From Aradus depressus (taxonomy: Eukaryota > Arthropoda > Insecta > Hemiptera > Aradidae), in NCBI GenBank assembly GCA_963662175.1, contig OY759227.1, forward strand, positions 7,038,501 to 7,102,500: a stretch of DNA of 64,000 nt, given 5' to 3'. Shown in pieces: positions 13,301 to 26,900 of the stretch. Numbering within the stretch: position 1 is the stretch's first letter; each line of letters opens with the position of its first letter. A program made the translations under genes and the position numbers. The notes beneath the pieces are model-generated. The model had not been told where the DNA came from. It saw only the letters and a list, made by a program, of their open reading frames with translations, and did not search any database.

Positions 13301-16300
13301 ACTTTTGAGCATGCCGTCCTTCGGTGCTTCGAATGGTATTGCATTTAAAAATATAATTCAAAGCTCGTCATTTTGAGTATGTTGTCCGATTGGAGTAATA
13401 TGTGCGAAAAAATATTTATCTTCAATTCCGAGCATGCCGTCCTTCGGTGCCTTGAATGGTATTGCATAAACCTACATTCAACGCCATTAGCCTCTCCCTC
13501 TGAATCAGTCATACTTACCCACCTCAAATCACCTTCAATGCACATACCCACATCAATAATTCTAAAACATAATCTTTAATTAAAGTTCTACTTCCTCAGA
13601 CCAATTGTACTTCTTCCAATCCGGCAGAGACTTTGCAACCCACACCTAATCCTCAGGTCTTTCTCCTAATTTTTATGACTCTCTTCTACTTCCCCACATT
13701 AATTGTCTAATTTTTTCCTCAACTTGTCCTAACCAATTTTCTGCTCTCTACTTCTAAAACCTTTTACTCATACATACCCGACCATACACGCGGAGTAATC
13801 TTTAGATGTAGATGTATCTTTCCAGGGGTCTCATGGATACATTCTTAGGCTAACATGCAGTATATTTAACTTACGTTATGTTACATGCTGCTTTTTGTGT
13901 ACCTAGCGGCCAAAACAATTTCTTTCTCCTTCCACCAACCATCCTCTACTGTAATTGCTCTCCTAATCTTCTGAAATCCCCGCACAATTCTGACAACGAC
14001 CAATCCATCCCAATATTCTACTCTCCACTTCTACTTCCCCAACATCATATCAAGTCAGAACCCTACAAGTGTAGACTACTGCCCCGTCAACATTTCTTTC
14101 TCATTCAAACCACTTCTATCCCACCTCACTATCCCTCTAAACCTTCACTCAGACATACCTACACACTTGCATCACCCAAGAGATTTTCTTCATCATCGTC
14201 CAGCCAGTATCAGTTTTATTTATTAGTAGGGGGAATAAAGGGACTCTGGGCAAATGGCAAATGCGCAAGATGGCGGCCGTCCCCCGTAGTAGGGGGAATA
14301 AGGGGACTCTGGGCCAATGGCAAAGGCGCAAGATGGAGGCCGTCCCCCACTCCTCCCCCACCACCACCTCCCTCCACCAACATGTCCCTCCACCACCACC
14401 ACCACCAGCTCCCTCCACCAACACGTCCCCACTCCTCTCCCACCACTCACCCCCCCCCCCCCCTCCCCAGCTCCGAATCACCCACCACCACTTTTGAGCA
14501 TGCCGTCCTTCGGTGCTTCGAATGGTATTGCATTTAAAAATATAATTCAAAGCTCGTTATATTGAGTATGTTGTCCGATTGGAGTAATATGTGCGAAAAA
14601 ATATTTATCTTCAATTCCGAGCATGCCGTACTTCGGTGCCTTGAATGGTATTGCATAAACCTACATTCAACGCCATTAGCCTCGTCCTCTGAATCAGTCA
14701 TACTTACCCACCTCAAATCACTTTCAATGCACATACCCACATCAATTATTCTAAAACATAATCTTTAATTAAAGTTCTACTTCCTCAGACCAATTGTATT
14801 TCTTCCAATCCGGCAGAGACTTTGCAACCCACACCTAATCCTCAGGTCTTTCTCCTAATTTTTATGACTCACTTCTACTTCCCCACATCAATTGTCTAAT
14901 TTTTTCCTCAACTTGTCCTAACCAATTTTCTGCTCTCTACTTCTAAAACCTTTTACTCATACATACCCGCCCATACACGCGGAGTAATCTTTAGATATAG
15001 ATGTATCTTTCCAGGGGTCTCATGGATACATTCTTAGGCTAACATGCAGTATATTTAACTTACGTTATGTTACATGCTGCTTTTTGTGTACCTAGCGGCC
15101 AAAACAATTTCATTCTCCTTCCACCGACCATCCTCTAATGTAATTGCTCTCCTAATCTTCTGAAATCCCCGCACAATTCTGACAACGACCAATCCATCCC
15201 AATATTCTACTCTCCACTTCTACTTCCCCAACAGCATATCAAGTCAGAACCCTACAAGTGTAGACTACTGCCCCGTCAACATTTCTTTCTCAATCAAACC
15301 ACTTCTATCCCACCTCACTATCCCTCTAAACCTTCACTCAGACATACCTACACACTTGCATCACCCAAGAGATTTTCTTCATCATCGCCCAGCCAGTATC
15401 AGTTTTATTTATTAGTAGGGGGAATAAGGGGACTCTGGGCCAATGGCAAATGCGCAAGATGGAGGCCGTGCCCCACTCCTCCCCCACCACCACCTCCCTC
15501 CACCAACATGTCCCTCCACCACCACCACCACCAGCTCCCTCCACCAACACGTCCCCACTCCTCTCCCACCACTCACCCCCCCCCCTCCCCAGCTCCGAAT
15601 CACCCACCACCACTTTTGAGCATGCCGTCCTTCGGTGCTTCGAATGGTATTGCATTTAAAAATATAATTCAAAGCTCGTCATATTCAGTATGTTGTCCGA
15701 TTGGAGTAATATGTGCGAAAAAATATTTATCTTCAATTCCGAGCATGCCGTCCTTCGGTGCCTTGAATGGTATTGCATAAACCTACATTCAACGCCATTA
15801 GCCTCTCCCTTTGAATCAGTCATACTTACCCACCTCAAACCACCTTCAATGCACATACCCACATCAATTATTCTAAAACATAATCTTTAATTAAAGTTCT
15901 ACTTCCTCACACCAATTGTACTTCTTCCAATCCGGCAGAGACTTTGCAACCCACACCTAATCCTCAGGTCTTTCTCCTAATTTTTATGACTCACTTCTAC
16001 TTCCCCACATCAATTGTCTAATTTTTTCCTCAACTTGTCCTAACCAATTTTCTGCTCTCTACTTCTAAAACCTTTTACTCATACATACCCGCCCATACAC
16101 GCGGAGTAATCTTTAGATCTAGATGTATCTTTCCAGGGGTCTCATGGATACATTCTTAGGCTAACATGCAGTATATTTAACTTACGTTATGTTACATGCT
16201 GCTTTTTGTGTACCTAGCGGCCAAAACAATTTCTTTCTCCTTCCACCAACCATCCTCTACTGTAATTGCTCTCCTAATCTTCTGAAATCCCCGCACAATT

Positions 16301-19300
16301 CTGACAACGACCAATCCATCCCAATATTCTACTCTCCACTTCTACTTCCCCAACATCATATCAAGTCGGAACCCTACAAGTGTAGACTACTGCCCCGTCA
16401 ACATTTCTTTCTCATTCAAACCACTTCTATCCCACCTCACTATCCCTCTAAACCTTCACTCAGACATACCTACACACTTGCATCACCAAAGAGATTTTCT
16501 TCATCATCGTCCAGCCAGTATCAGTTTTATTTATTAGTAGGGGGAATAAGGGGACTCTGGGCAAATGGCAAATGCGCAAGATGGCGGCCGTCCCCCACTC
16601 CTCCCCCACCACCACCTCCCTCCACCAACATGTCCCTCCACCACCACCACCACCACCTCCCTCCACCAACACGTCCCCACTCCTCTCCCACCACTCACCG
16701 CCCCCCCCCCTCCCCAGCTCCGAATCACCCACCACCACTTTTGAGCATGCCGTCCTTCGGTGCTTCGAATGGTATTGCATTTAAAAATATAATTCAAAGC
16801 TCGTCATATTCAGTATGTTGTCCGATTGGAGTAATATGTGCGAAAAAATATTTATCTTCAATTCCGAGCATGCCGTCCTTCGGTGCCTTGAATGGTATTG
16901 CATAAACCTACATTCAACGCCATTAGCCTCTCCCTCTGAATCAGTCATACTTACCCACCTCAAATCACCTTCAATGCACATACCCACATCAATTATTCTA
17001 AAACATAATCTTTAATTAAAGTTCTACTTCCTCAGACCAATTGTACTTCTTCCAATCCGGCAGAGACTTTGCAACCCACACCTAATCCTCAGGTCTTTCT
17101 CCTAATTTTTATGACTCACTTCTACTTCCCCACATCAATTGTCTAATTTTTTCCTCAACTTGTCCTAACCAATTTTCTGCTCTCTACTTCTAAAACCTTT
17201 TACTCATACATACCCGCCCATACACGCGGAGTAATCTTTAGATCTAGATGTATCTTTCCAGGGGTCTCATGGATACATTCTTAGGCTAACATGCAGTATA
17301 TTTAACTTACGTTATGTTACATGCTGCTTTTTGTGTACCTAGCGGCCAAAACAATTTCTTTCTCCTTCCACCAACCATCCTCTACTGTAATTGCTGCCCT
17401 AATCTTCTGAAATCCCCGCACAATTCTGACAACGACCAATCCATCCCAATATTCTACTCTCCACTTCTACTTCCCCAACATCATATCAAGTCAGAACCCT
17501 ACAAGTGTAGACTACTGCCCCGTCAACATTTCTTTCTCATTCAAACCACTTCTATCCCACCTCACTATCCCTCTAAACCTTCACTCAGACATACCTACAC
17601 ACTTGCATCACCCAAGAGATTTTCTTCATCATCGTCCAGCCAGTATCAGTTTTATTTATTAGTAGGGGGAATAAAGGGACTCTGGGCCAATGGCAAATGC
17701 GCAAGATGGCGGCCGTCCCCCACTCCTCCCCCACCACCACCTCCCTCCACCAACATGTCCCTCCACCACCACCACCACCACCTCCCTCCACCAACACGTC
17801 CCCACTCCTCTCCCACCACTCACCCCCCCCTCCCCAGCTTCGAATCGCCCACCACCACTTTTGAGCATGCCGTCCTTCGGTGCTTCGAATGGTATTGCAT
17901 TTAAGAATATAAGTCAAAGCTCGTCATATTCAGTATGTTGTCCGATTGGAGTAATATGTGCGAAAAAATATTTATCTTCAATTCCGAGCATGCCGTCCTT
18001 CGGTGCCTTGAATGGTATTGCATAAACCTACATTCAACGCCATTAGCCTCTCCCTTTGAATCAGTCATACTTACCCACCTCAAATCACCTTCAATGCACA
18101 TACCCACATCAATTATTCTAAAACATAATCTTTAATTAAAGTTCTACTTCCTCAGACCAATTGTACTTCTTCCAATCCGGCAGAGACTTTGCAACCCACA
18201 CCTAATCCTCAGGTCTTTCTCCTAATTTTTATGACTCACTTCTACTTCCCCACATCAATTGTCTAATTTTTTCCTCAACTTGTCCTAACCAATTTTCTGC
18301 TCTCTACTTCTAAAACCTTTTACTCATACATACCCGCCCATACACGCGGAGTAATCTTTAGATCTAGATGTATCTTTCCAGGGGTCTCATGGATACATTC
18401 TTAGGCTAACATGCAGTATATTTAACTTACGTTATGTTACATGCTGCTTTTTGTGTACCTAGCGGCCAAAACAATTTCTTTCTCCTTCCACCAACCATCC
18501 TCTACTGTAATTGCTCTCCTAATCTTCTGAAATCCCCGCACAATTCTGACAACGACCAATCCATCCCAATATTCTACTCTCCACTTCTACTTCCCCAACA
18601 TCATATCAAGTCAGAACCCTACAAGTGTAGACTACTGCCCCGTCAACATTTCTTTCTCATTCAAACCACTTCTATCCCACCTCACTATCCCTCTAAACCT
18701 TCACTCAGACATACCTACACACTTGCATCAGCAGTAGTAGGCGGAATAAGGGGACTCTGGGCCAATGGCAAATGCGCAAGATGGCGGCCGTCCCCCACTC
18801 CTCCCCCACCAACACCACCACCACCACCTCCCTCCACCAACACGTCCCCACTCCTCTCCCACCACTCACCCCCCCCTCCCCAGCTCCGAATCACCCACCA
18901 CCACTTTTGAGCATGCCGTCCTTCGGTGCTTCGAATGGTATTGCATTTAAAAATATAATTCAAAGCTCGTCATATTGAGTATGTTGTCCGATTGGAGTAA
19001 TATGTGCGAAAAAATATTTATCTTCAATTCCGAGCATGCCGTCCTTCGGTGCCTTGAATGGTATTGCATAAACCTACATTCAACGCCATTAGCCTCTCCC
19101 TCTGAATCAGTCATACTTACCCACCTCAAATCACCTTCAATGCACATACCCACATCAATTATTCTAAAACATAATCTTTAATTAAAGTTCTACTTCCTCA
19201 GACCAATTGTACTTCTTCCAATCCGGCAGAGACTTTGCAACCCACACCTAATCCTCAGGTCTTTCTCCTAATTTTTATGACTCACTTCTACTTCCCCACA

Positions 19301-19810
19301 TCAATTGTCTAATTTTTTCCTCAACTTGTCCTAACCAATTTTCTGCTCTCTACTTCTAAAACCTTTTACTCATACATACCCGCCCATACACGCGGAGTAA
19401 TCTTTAGATCTAGATGTATCTTTCCAGGGGTCTCATGGATACATTCTTAGGCTAACATGCAGTATATTTAACTTACGTTTTTGTGTACCTAGCGGCCAAA
19501 ACAATTTCTTTCTCCTTCCACCAACCATCCTCTACTGTAATTGCTCTCCTAATCTTCTGAAATCCCCGCACAATTCTGACAACGATCAATCCATCCCAAT
19601 ATTCTACGCTCCACTTCTACTTCCCCAACATCATATCAAGTCAGAACCCTACAAGTGTAGACTACTGCCCCGTCAACATTTCTTTCTCATTCAAACCACT
19701 TCTATCCCACCTCACTATCCCTCTAAACCTTCACTCAGACATACCTACACACTTGCATCACCCAAGAGATTTTCTTCATCATCGTCCAGCCAGTATCAGT
19801 TTTATTTATT

Positions 19811-19870
19811 AGTAGGGGGAATAAGGGGACTCTGGGCCAATGGCAAATGCGCAAGATGGCGGCCGTCCCC
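19811..19870 (+). promoter_or_regulatory. Promoter-like motif cluster at the start of each M1 (example)
   Basis: Within 60 bp of the M1 start I see GGCCAATGG (19835-19843, a CCAAT box), TGCGCA (19848-19853, an NRF1-like half site) and AAGATGGCGGCC (19853-19864). The last matches the known YY1/Pho consensus AAGATGGCGGC. The cluster recurs in nearly all of the roughly 43 monomers. The YY1-type core is mutated in some lineages: GATGAAGG in one member of HOR II, GATGGAGG in others, and GATGGTGG near 7367 and 10105. Whether it drives transcription is unknown. Motif matches of this length do occur by chance, but the three together at a fixed module edge are suggestive. Confidence 0.35.
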
Positions 19871-20930
19871 CACTCCTCCCCCACCACCACCTCCCTCCAC
19901 CAACATGTCCCTCCACCACCACCACCACCACCTCCCTCCACCAACACGTCCCCACTCCTCTCCCACCACTCACCCCCCCCTCCCCAGCTCCGAATCACCC
20001 ACCACCACTTTTGAGCATGCCGTCCTTCGGTGCTTCGAATGGTATTGCATTTAAAAATATAACTCAAAGCTCGTCATGTTGAGTATGTTGTCCGATTGGA
20101 GTAATATGTGCGAAAAAATATTTATCTTCAATTCCGAGCATGCCGTCCTTCGGTGCCTTGAATGGTATTGCATAAACCTACATTCAACGCCATTAGCCTC
20201 TCCCTCTGAATCAGTCATACTTACCCACCTCAAATCACCTTCAATGCACATACCCACATCAATTATTCTAAAACATAATCTTTAATTAAAGTTCTACTTC
20301 CTCAGACCAATTGTACTTCTTCCAATCCGGCAGAGACTTTGCAACCCACACCTAATCCTCAGGTCTTTCTCCTAATTTTTATGACTCACTTCTACTTCCC
20401 CACATCAATTGTCTAATTTTTTCCTCAACTTGTCCTAACCAATTTTCTGCTCTCTACTTCTAAAACCTTTTACTCATACATACCCGCCCATACACGCGGA
20501 GTAATCTTTAGATCTAGATGTATCTTTCCAGGGGTCTCATGGATACATTCTTAGGCTAACATGCAGTATATTTAACTTACGTTATGTTACATGCTGCTTT
20601 TTGTGTACCTAGCGGCCAAAACAATTTCTTTCTCCTTCCACCAACCATCCTCTACTGTAATAGCTGCCCTAATCTTCTGAAATCCCCGCACAATTCTGAC
20701 AACGACCAATCCATCCCAATATTCTACTCTCCACTTCTACTTCCCCAACATCATATCAAGTCAGAACCCTACAAGTGTAGACTACTGCCCCGTCAACATT
20801 TCTTTCTCATTCAAACCACTTCTATCCCACCTCACTATCCCTCTAAACCTTCACTCAGACATACCTACACACTTGCATCACCCAAGAGATTTTCTTCATC
20901 ATCGTCCAGCCAGTATCAGTTTTATTTATT
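19811..20930 (+). repeat. Representative 1120 bp satellite monomer with module map
   Basis: This is a full-length example. Module M1 (19811-20012) begins AGTAGGGGGAATAAGG and is C-rich with an (ACC)n tract. Module M2 follows, with a 38 bp segment starting GAGCATGCCGTCC at 20013 and repeated with few changes at 20136 (123 bp later). Module M3 (20174-20930) is AT- and pyrimidine-rich. M3 holds a perfect 12 bp palindrome, CTTTAATTAAAG, at 20280-20291. It ends in a T-rich stretch just before the next M1. The choice of M1 as the start is mine; the array has no natural first base. Confidence 0.9.
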
Positions 20931-23900
20931 AGTAGGGGGAATAAGGGGACTCTGGGCCAATGGCAAATGCGCAAGATGGCGGCCGTCCCCCACTCCTCCC
21001 CCACCACCACCTCCCTCCACCAACATGTCCCTCCACCACCACCACCACCACCTCCCTCCACCAACACGTCCCCACTCCTCTCCCACCACTCACCCCCCCC
21101 TCCCCAGCTTCGAATCGCCCACCACCACTTTTGAGCATGCCGTCCTTCGGTGCTTCGAATGGTATTGCATTTAAGAATATAATTCAAAGCTCGTCATATT
21201 CAGTATGTTGTCCGATTGGAGTAATATGTGCGAAAAAATATTTATCTTCAATTCCGAGCATGCCGTCCTTCGGTGCCTTGAATGGTATTGCATAAACCTA
21301 CATTCAACGCCATTAGCCTCTCCCTTTGAATCAGTCATACTTACCCACCTCAAATCACCCTCAATGCACATACCCACATCAATTATTCTAAAACATAATC
21401 TTTAATTAAAGTTCTACTTCCTCAGACCAATTGTACTTCTTCCAATCCGGCAGAGACTTTGCAACCCACACCTAATCCTCAGGTCTTTCTCCTAATTTTT
21501 ATGACTCACTTCTACTTCCCCACATCAATTGTCTAATTTTTTCCTCAACTTGTCCTAACCAATTTTCTGCTCTCTACTTCTAAAACCTTTTACTCATACA
21601 TACCCGCCCATACACGCGGAGTAATCTTTAGATCTAGATGTATCTTTCCAGGGGTCTCATGGATACATTCTTAGGCTAACATGCAGTATATTTAACTTAC
21701 GTTATGTTACATGCTGCTTTTTGTGTACCTAGCGGCCAAAACAATTTCTTTCTCCTTCCACCAACCATCCTCTACTGTAATTGCTCTCCTAATCTTCTGA
21801 AATCCCCGCACAATTCTGACAACGACCAATCCATCCCAATATTCTACTCTCCACTTCTACTTCCCCAACATCATATCAAGTCAGAACCCTACAAGTGTAG
21901 ACTACTGCCCCGTCAACATTTCTTTCTCATTCAAACCACTTCTATCCCACCTCACTATCCCTCTAAACCTTCACTCAGACATACCTACACACTTGCATCA
22001 GCAGTAGTAGGCGGAATAAGGGGACTCTGGGCCAATGGCAAATGCGCAAGATGGCGGCCGTCCCCCACTCCTCCCCCACCAACACCACCACCACCACCTC
22101 CCTCCACCAACACGTCCCCACTCCTCTCCCACCACTCACCCCCCCCCTCCCCAGCTCCGAATCACCCACCACCACTTTTGAGCATGCCGTCCTTCGGTGC
22201 TTCGAATGGTATTGCATTTAAAAATATAATTCAAAGCTCGTCATATTGAGTATGTTGTCCGATTGGAGTAATATGTGCGAAAAAATATTTATCTTCAATT
22301 CCGAGCATGCCGTCCTTCGGTGCCTTGAATGGTATTGCATAAACCTACATTCAACGCCATTAGCCTCTCCCTCTGAATCAGTCATACTTACCCACCTCAA
22401 ATCACCTTCAATGCACATACCCACATCAATTATTCTAAAACATAATCTTTAATTAAAGTTCTACTTCCTCAGACCAATTGTACTTCTTCCAATCCGGCAG
22501 AGACTTTGCAACCCACACCTAATCCTCAGGTCTTTCTCCTAATTTTTATGACTCACTTCTACTTCCCCACATCAATTGTCTAATTTTTTCCTCAACTTGT
22601 CCTAACCAATTTTCTGCTCTCTACTTCTAAAACCTTTTACTCATACATACCCGCCCATACACGCGGAGTAATCTTTAGATCTAGATGTATCTTTCCAGGG
22701 GTCTCATGGATACATTCTTAGGCTAACATGCAGTATATTTAACTTACGTTTTTGTGTACCTAGCGGCCAAAACAATTTCTTTCTCCTTCCACCAACCATC
22801 CTCCACTGTAATTGCTCTCCTAATCTTCTGAAATCCCCGCACAATTCTGACAACGATCAATCCATCCCAATATTCTACGCTCCACTTCTACTTCCCCAAC
22901 ATCATATCAAGTCAGAACCCTACAAGTGTAGACTACTGCCCCGTCAACATTTCTTTCTCATTCAAACCACTTCTATCCCACCTCACTATCCCTCTAAACC
23001 TTCACTCAGACATACCTACACACTTGCATCACCCAAGAGATTTTCTTCATCATCGTCCAGCCAGTATCAGTTTTATTTATTAGTAGGGGGAATAAGGGGA
23101 CTCTGGGCCAATGGCAAATGCGCAAGATGAAGGCCGTCCCCCACTCCTCCCCCACCACCACCTCCCTCCACCAACATGTCCCTCCACCACCACCACCACC
23201 AGCTCCCTCCACCAACACGTCCCCACTCCTCTCCCACCACTCACCCCCCCCTCCCCAGCTCCGAATCACCCACCACCACTTTTGAGCATGCCGTCCTTCG
23301 GTGCTTCGAATGGTATTGCATTTAAAAATATAACTCAAAGCTCGTCATGTTGAGTATGTTGTCCGATTGGAGTAATATGTGCGAAAAAATATTTATCTTC
23401 AATTCCGAGCATGCCGTCCTTCGGTGCCTTGAATGGTATTGCATAAACCTACATTCAACGCCATTAGCCTCTCCCTCTGAATCAGTCATACTTACCCACC
23501 TCAAATCACCTTCAATGCACATACCCACATCAATTATTCTAAAACATAATCTTTAATTAAAGTTCTACTTCCTCAGACCAATTGTACTTCTTCCAATCCG
23601 GCAGAGACTTTGCAACCCACACCTAATCCTCAGGTCTTTCTCCTAATTTTTATGACTCACTTCTACTTCCCCACATCAATTGTCTAATTTTTTCCTCAAC
23701 TTGTCCTAACCAATTTTCTGCTCTCTACTTCTAAAACCTTTTACTCATACATACCCGCCCATACACGCGGAGTAATCTTTAGATCTAGATGTATCTTTCC
23801 AGGGGTCTCATGGATACATTCTTAGGCTAACATGCAGTATATTTAACTTACGTTATGTTACATGCTGCTTTTTGTGTACCTAGCGGCCAAAACAATTTCT

Positions 23901-26900
23901 TTCTCCTTCCACCAACCATCCTCTACTGTAAAAGCTGCCCTAATCTTCTGAAATCCCCGCACAATTCTGACAACGACCAATCCATCCCAATATTCTACTC
24001 TCCACTTCTACTTCCCCAACATCATATCAAGTCAGAACCCTACAAGTGTAGACTACTGCCCCGTCAACATTTCTTTCTCATTCAAACCACTTCTATCCCA
24101 CCTCACTATCCCTCTAAACCTTCACTCAGACATACCTACACACTTGCATCACCCAAGAGATTTTCTTCATCATCGTCCAGCCAGTATCAGTTTTATTTAT
24201 TAGTAGGGGGAATAAGGGGACTCTGGGCCAATGGCAAATGCGCAAGATGGCGGCCGTCCCCCACTCCTCCCCCACCACCACCTCCCTCCACCAACATGTC
24301 CCTCCACCACCACCACCACCACCTCCCTCCACCAACACGTCCCCACTCCTCTCCCACCACTCACCCCCCCCTCCCCAGCTTCGAATCGCCCACCACCACT
24401 TTTGAGCATGCCGTCCTTCGGTGCTTCGAATGGTATTGCATTTAAGAATATAATTCAAAGCTCGTCACATTCAGTATGTTGTCCGATTGGAGTAATATGT
24501 GCGAAAAAATATTTATCTTCAATTCCGAGCATGCCGTCCTTCGGTGCCTTGAATGGTATTGCATAAACCTACATTCAACGCCATTAGCCTCTCCCTTTGA
24601 ATCAGTCATACTTACCCACCTCAAATCACCTTCAATGCACATACCCACATCAATTATTCTAAAACATAATCTTTAATTAAAGTTCTACTTCCTCAGACCA
24701 ATTGTACTTCTTCCAATCCGGCAGAGACTTTGCAACCCACACCTAATCCTCAGGTCTTTCTCCTAATTTTTATGACTCACTTCTACTTCCCCACATCAAT
24801 TGTCTAATTTTTTCCTCAACTTGTCCTAACCAATTTTCTGCTCTCTACTTCTAAAACCTTTTACTCATACATACCCGCCCATACACGCGGAGTAATCTTT
24901 AGATCTAGATGTATCTTTCCAGGGGTCTCATGGATACATTCTTAGGCTAACATGCAGTATATTTAACTTACGTTATGTTACATGCTGCTTTTTGTGTACC
25001 TAGCGGCCAAAACAATTTCTTTCTCCTTCCACCAACCATCCTCTACTGTAATTGCTCTCCTAATCTTCTGAAATCCCCGCACAATTCTGACAACGACCAA
25101 TCCATCCCAATATTCTACTCTCCACTTCTACTTCCCCAACATCATATCAAGTCAGAACCCTACAAGTGTAGACTACTGCCCCGTCAACATTTCTTTCTCA
25201 TTCAAACCACTTCTATCCCACCTCACTATCCCTCTAAACCTTCACTCAGACATACCTACACACTTGCATCAGCAGTAGTAGGCGGAATAAGGGGACTCTG
25301 GGCCAATGGCAAATGCGCAAGATGGCGGCCGTCCCCCACTCCTCCCCCACCAACACCACCACCACCACCTCCCTCCACCAACACGTCCCCACTCCTCTCC
25401 CACCACTCACCCCCCCCCCTCCCCAGCTCCGAATCACCCACCACCACTTTTGAGCATGCCGTCCTTCGGTGCTTCGAATGGTATTGCATTTAAAAATATA
25501 ATTCAAAGCTCGTCATATTGAGTATGTTGTCCGATTGGAGTAATATGTGCGAAAAAATATTTATCTTCAATTCCGAGCATGCCGTCCTTCGGTGCCTTGA
25601 ATGGTATTGCATAAACCTACATTCAACGCCATTAGCCTCTCCCTCTGAATCAGTCATACTTACCCACCTCAAATCACCTTCAATGCACATACCCACATCA
25701 ATTATTCTAAAACATAATCTTTAATTAAAGTTCTACTTCCTCAGACCAATTGTACTTCTTCCAATCCGGCAGAGACTTTGCAACCCACACCTAATCCTCA
25801 GGTCTTTCTCCTAATTTTTATGACTCACTTCTACTTCCCCACATCAATTGTCTAATTTTTTCCTCAACTTGTCCTAACCAATTTTCTGCTCTCTACTTCT
25901 AAAACCTTTTACTCATACATACCCGCCCATACACGCGGAGTAATCTTTAGATCTAGATGTATCTTTCCAGGGGTCTCATGGATACATTCTTAGGCTAACA
26001 TGCAGTATATTTTACTTACGTTTTTGTGTACCTAGCGGCCAAAACAATTTCTTTCTCCTTCCACCAACCATCCTCTACTGTAATTGCTCTCCTAATCTTC
26101 TGAAATCCCCGCACAATTCTGACAACGATCAATCCATCCCAATATTCTACGCTCCACTTCTACTTCCCCAACATCATATCAAGTCAGAACCCTACAAGTG
26201 TAGACTACTGCCCCGTCAACATTTCTTTCTCATTCAAACCACTTCTATCCCACCTCACTATCCCTCTAAACCTTCACACAGACATACCTACACACTTGCA
26301 TCACCCAAGAGATTTTCTTCATCATCGTCCAGCCAGTATCAGTTTTATTTATTAGTAGGGGGAATAAGGGGACTCTGGGCCAATGGCAAATGCGCAAGAT
26401 GAAGGCCGTCCCCCACTCCTCCCCCACCACCACCTCCCTCCACCAACATGTCCCTCCACCACCACCACCACCAGCTCCCTCCACCAACACGTCCCCACTC
26501 CTCTCCCACCACTCACCCCCCCCTCCCCAGCTCCGAATCACCCACCACCACTTTTGAGCATGCCGTCCTTCGGTGCTTCGAATGGTATTGCATTTAAAAA
26601 TATAACTCAAAGCTCGTCATGTTGACTATGTTGTCCGATTGGAGTAATATGTGCGAAAAAATATTTATCTTCAATTCCGAGCATGCCGTCCTTCGGTGCC
26701 TTGAATGGTATTGCATAAACCTACATTCAACGCCATTAGCCTCTCCCTCTGAATCAGTCATACTTACCCACCTCAAATCACCTTCAATGCACATACCCAC
26801 ATCAATTATTCTAAAACATAATCTTTAATTAAAGTTCTACTTCCTCAGACCAATTGTACTTCTTCCAATCCGGCAGAGACTTTGCAACCCACACCTAATC

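Noticed and set aside
19811..20930. CENP-B box in the satellite monomer
   Set aside because: The best site I found, TTCGAAGCA on the minus strand at the M2 segment, keeps TTCGnnnnA but lacks the required CGGG. I do not call a CENP-B box.
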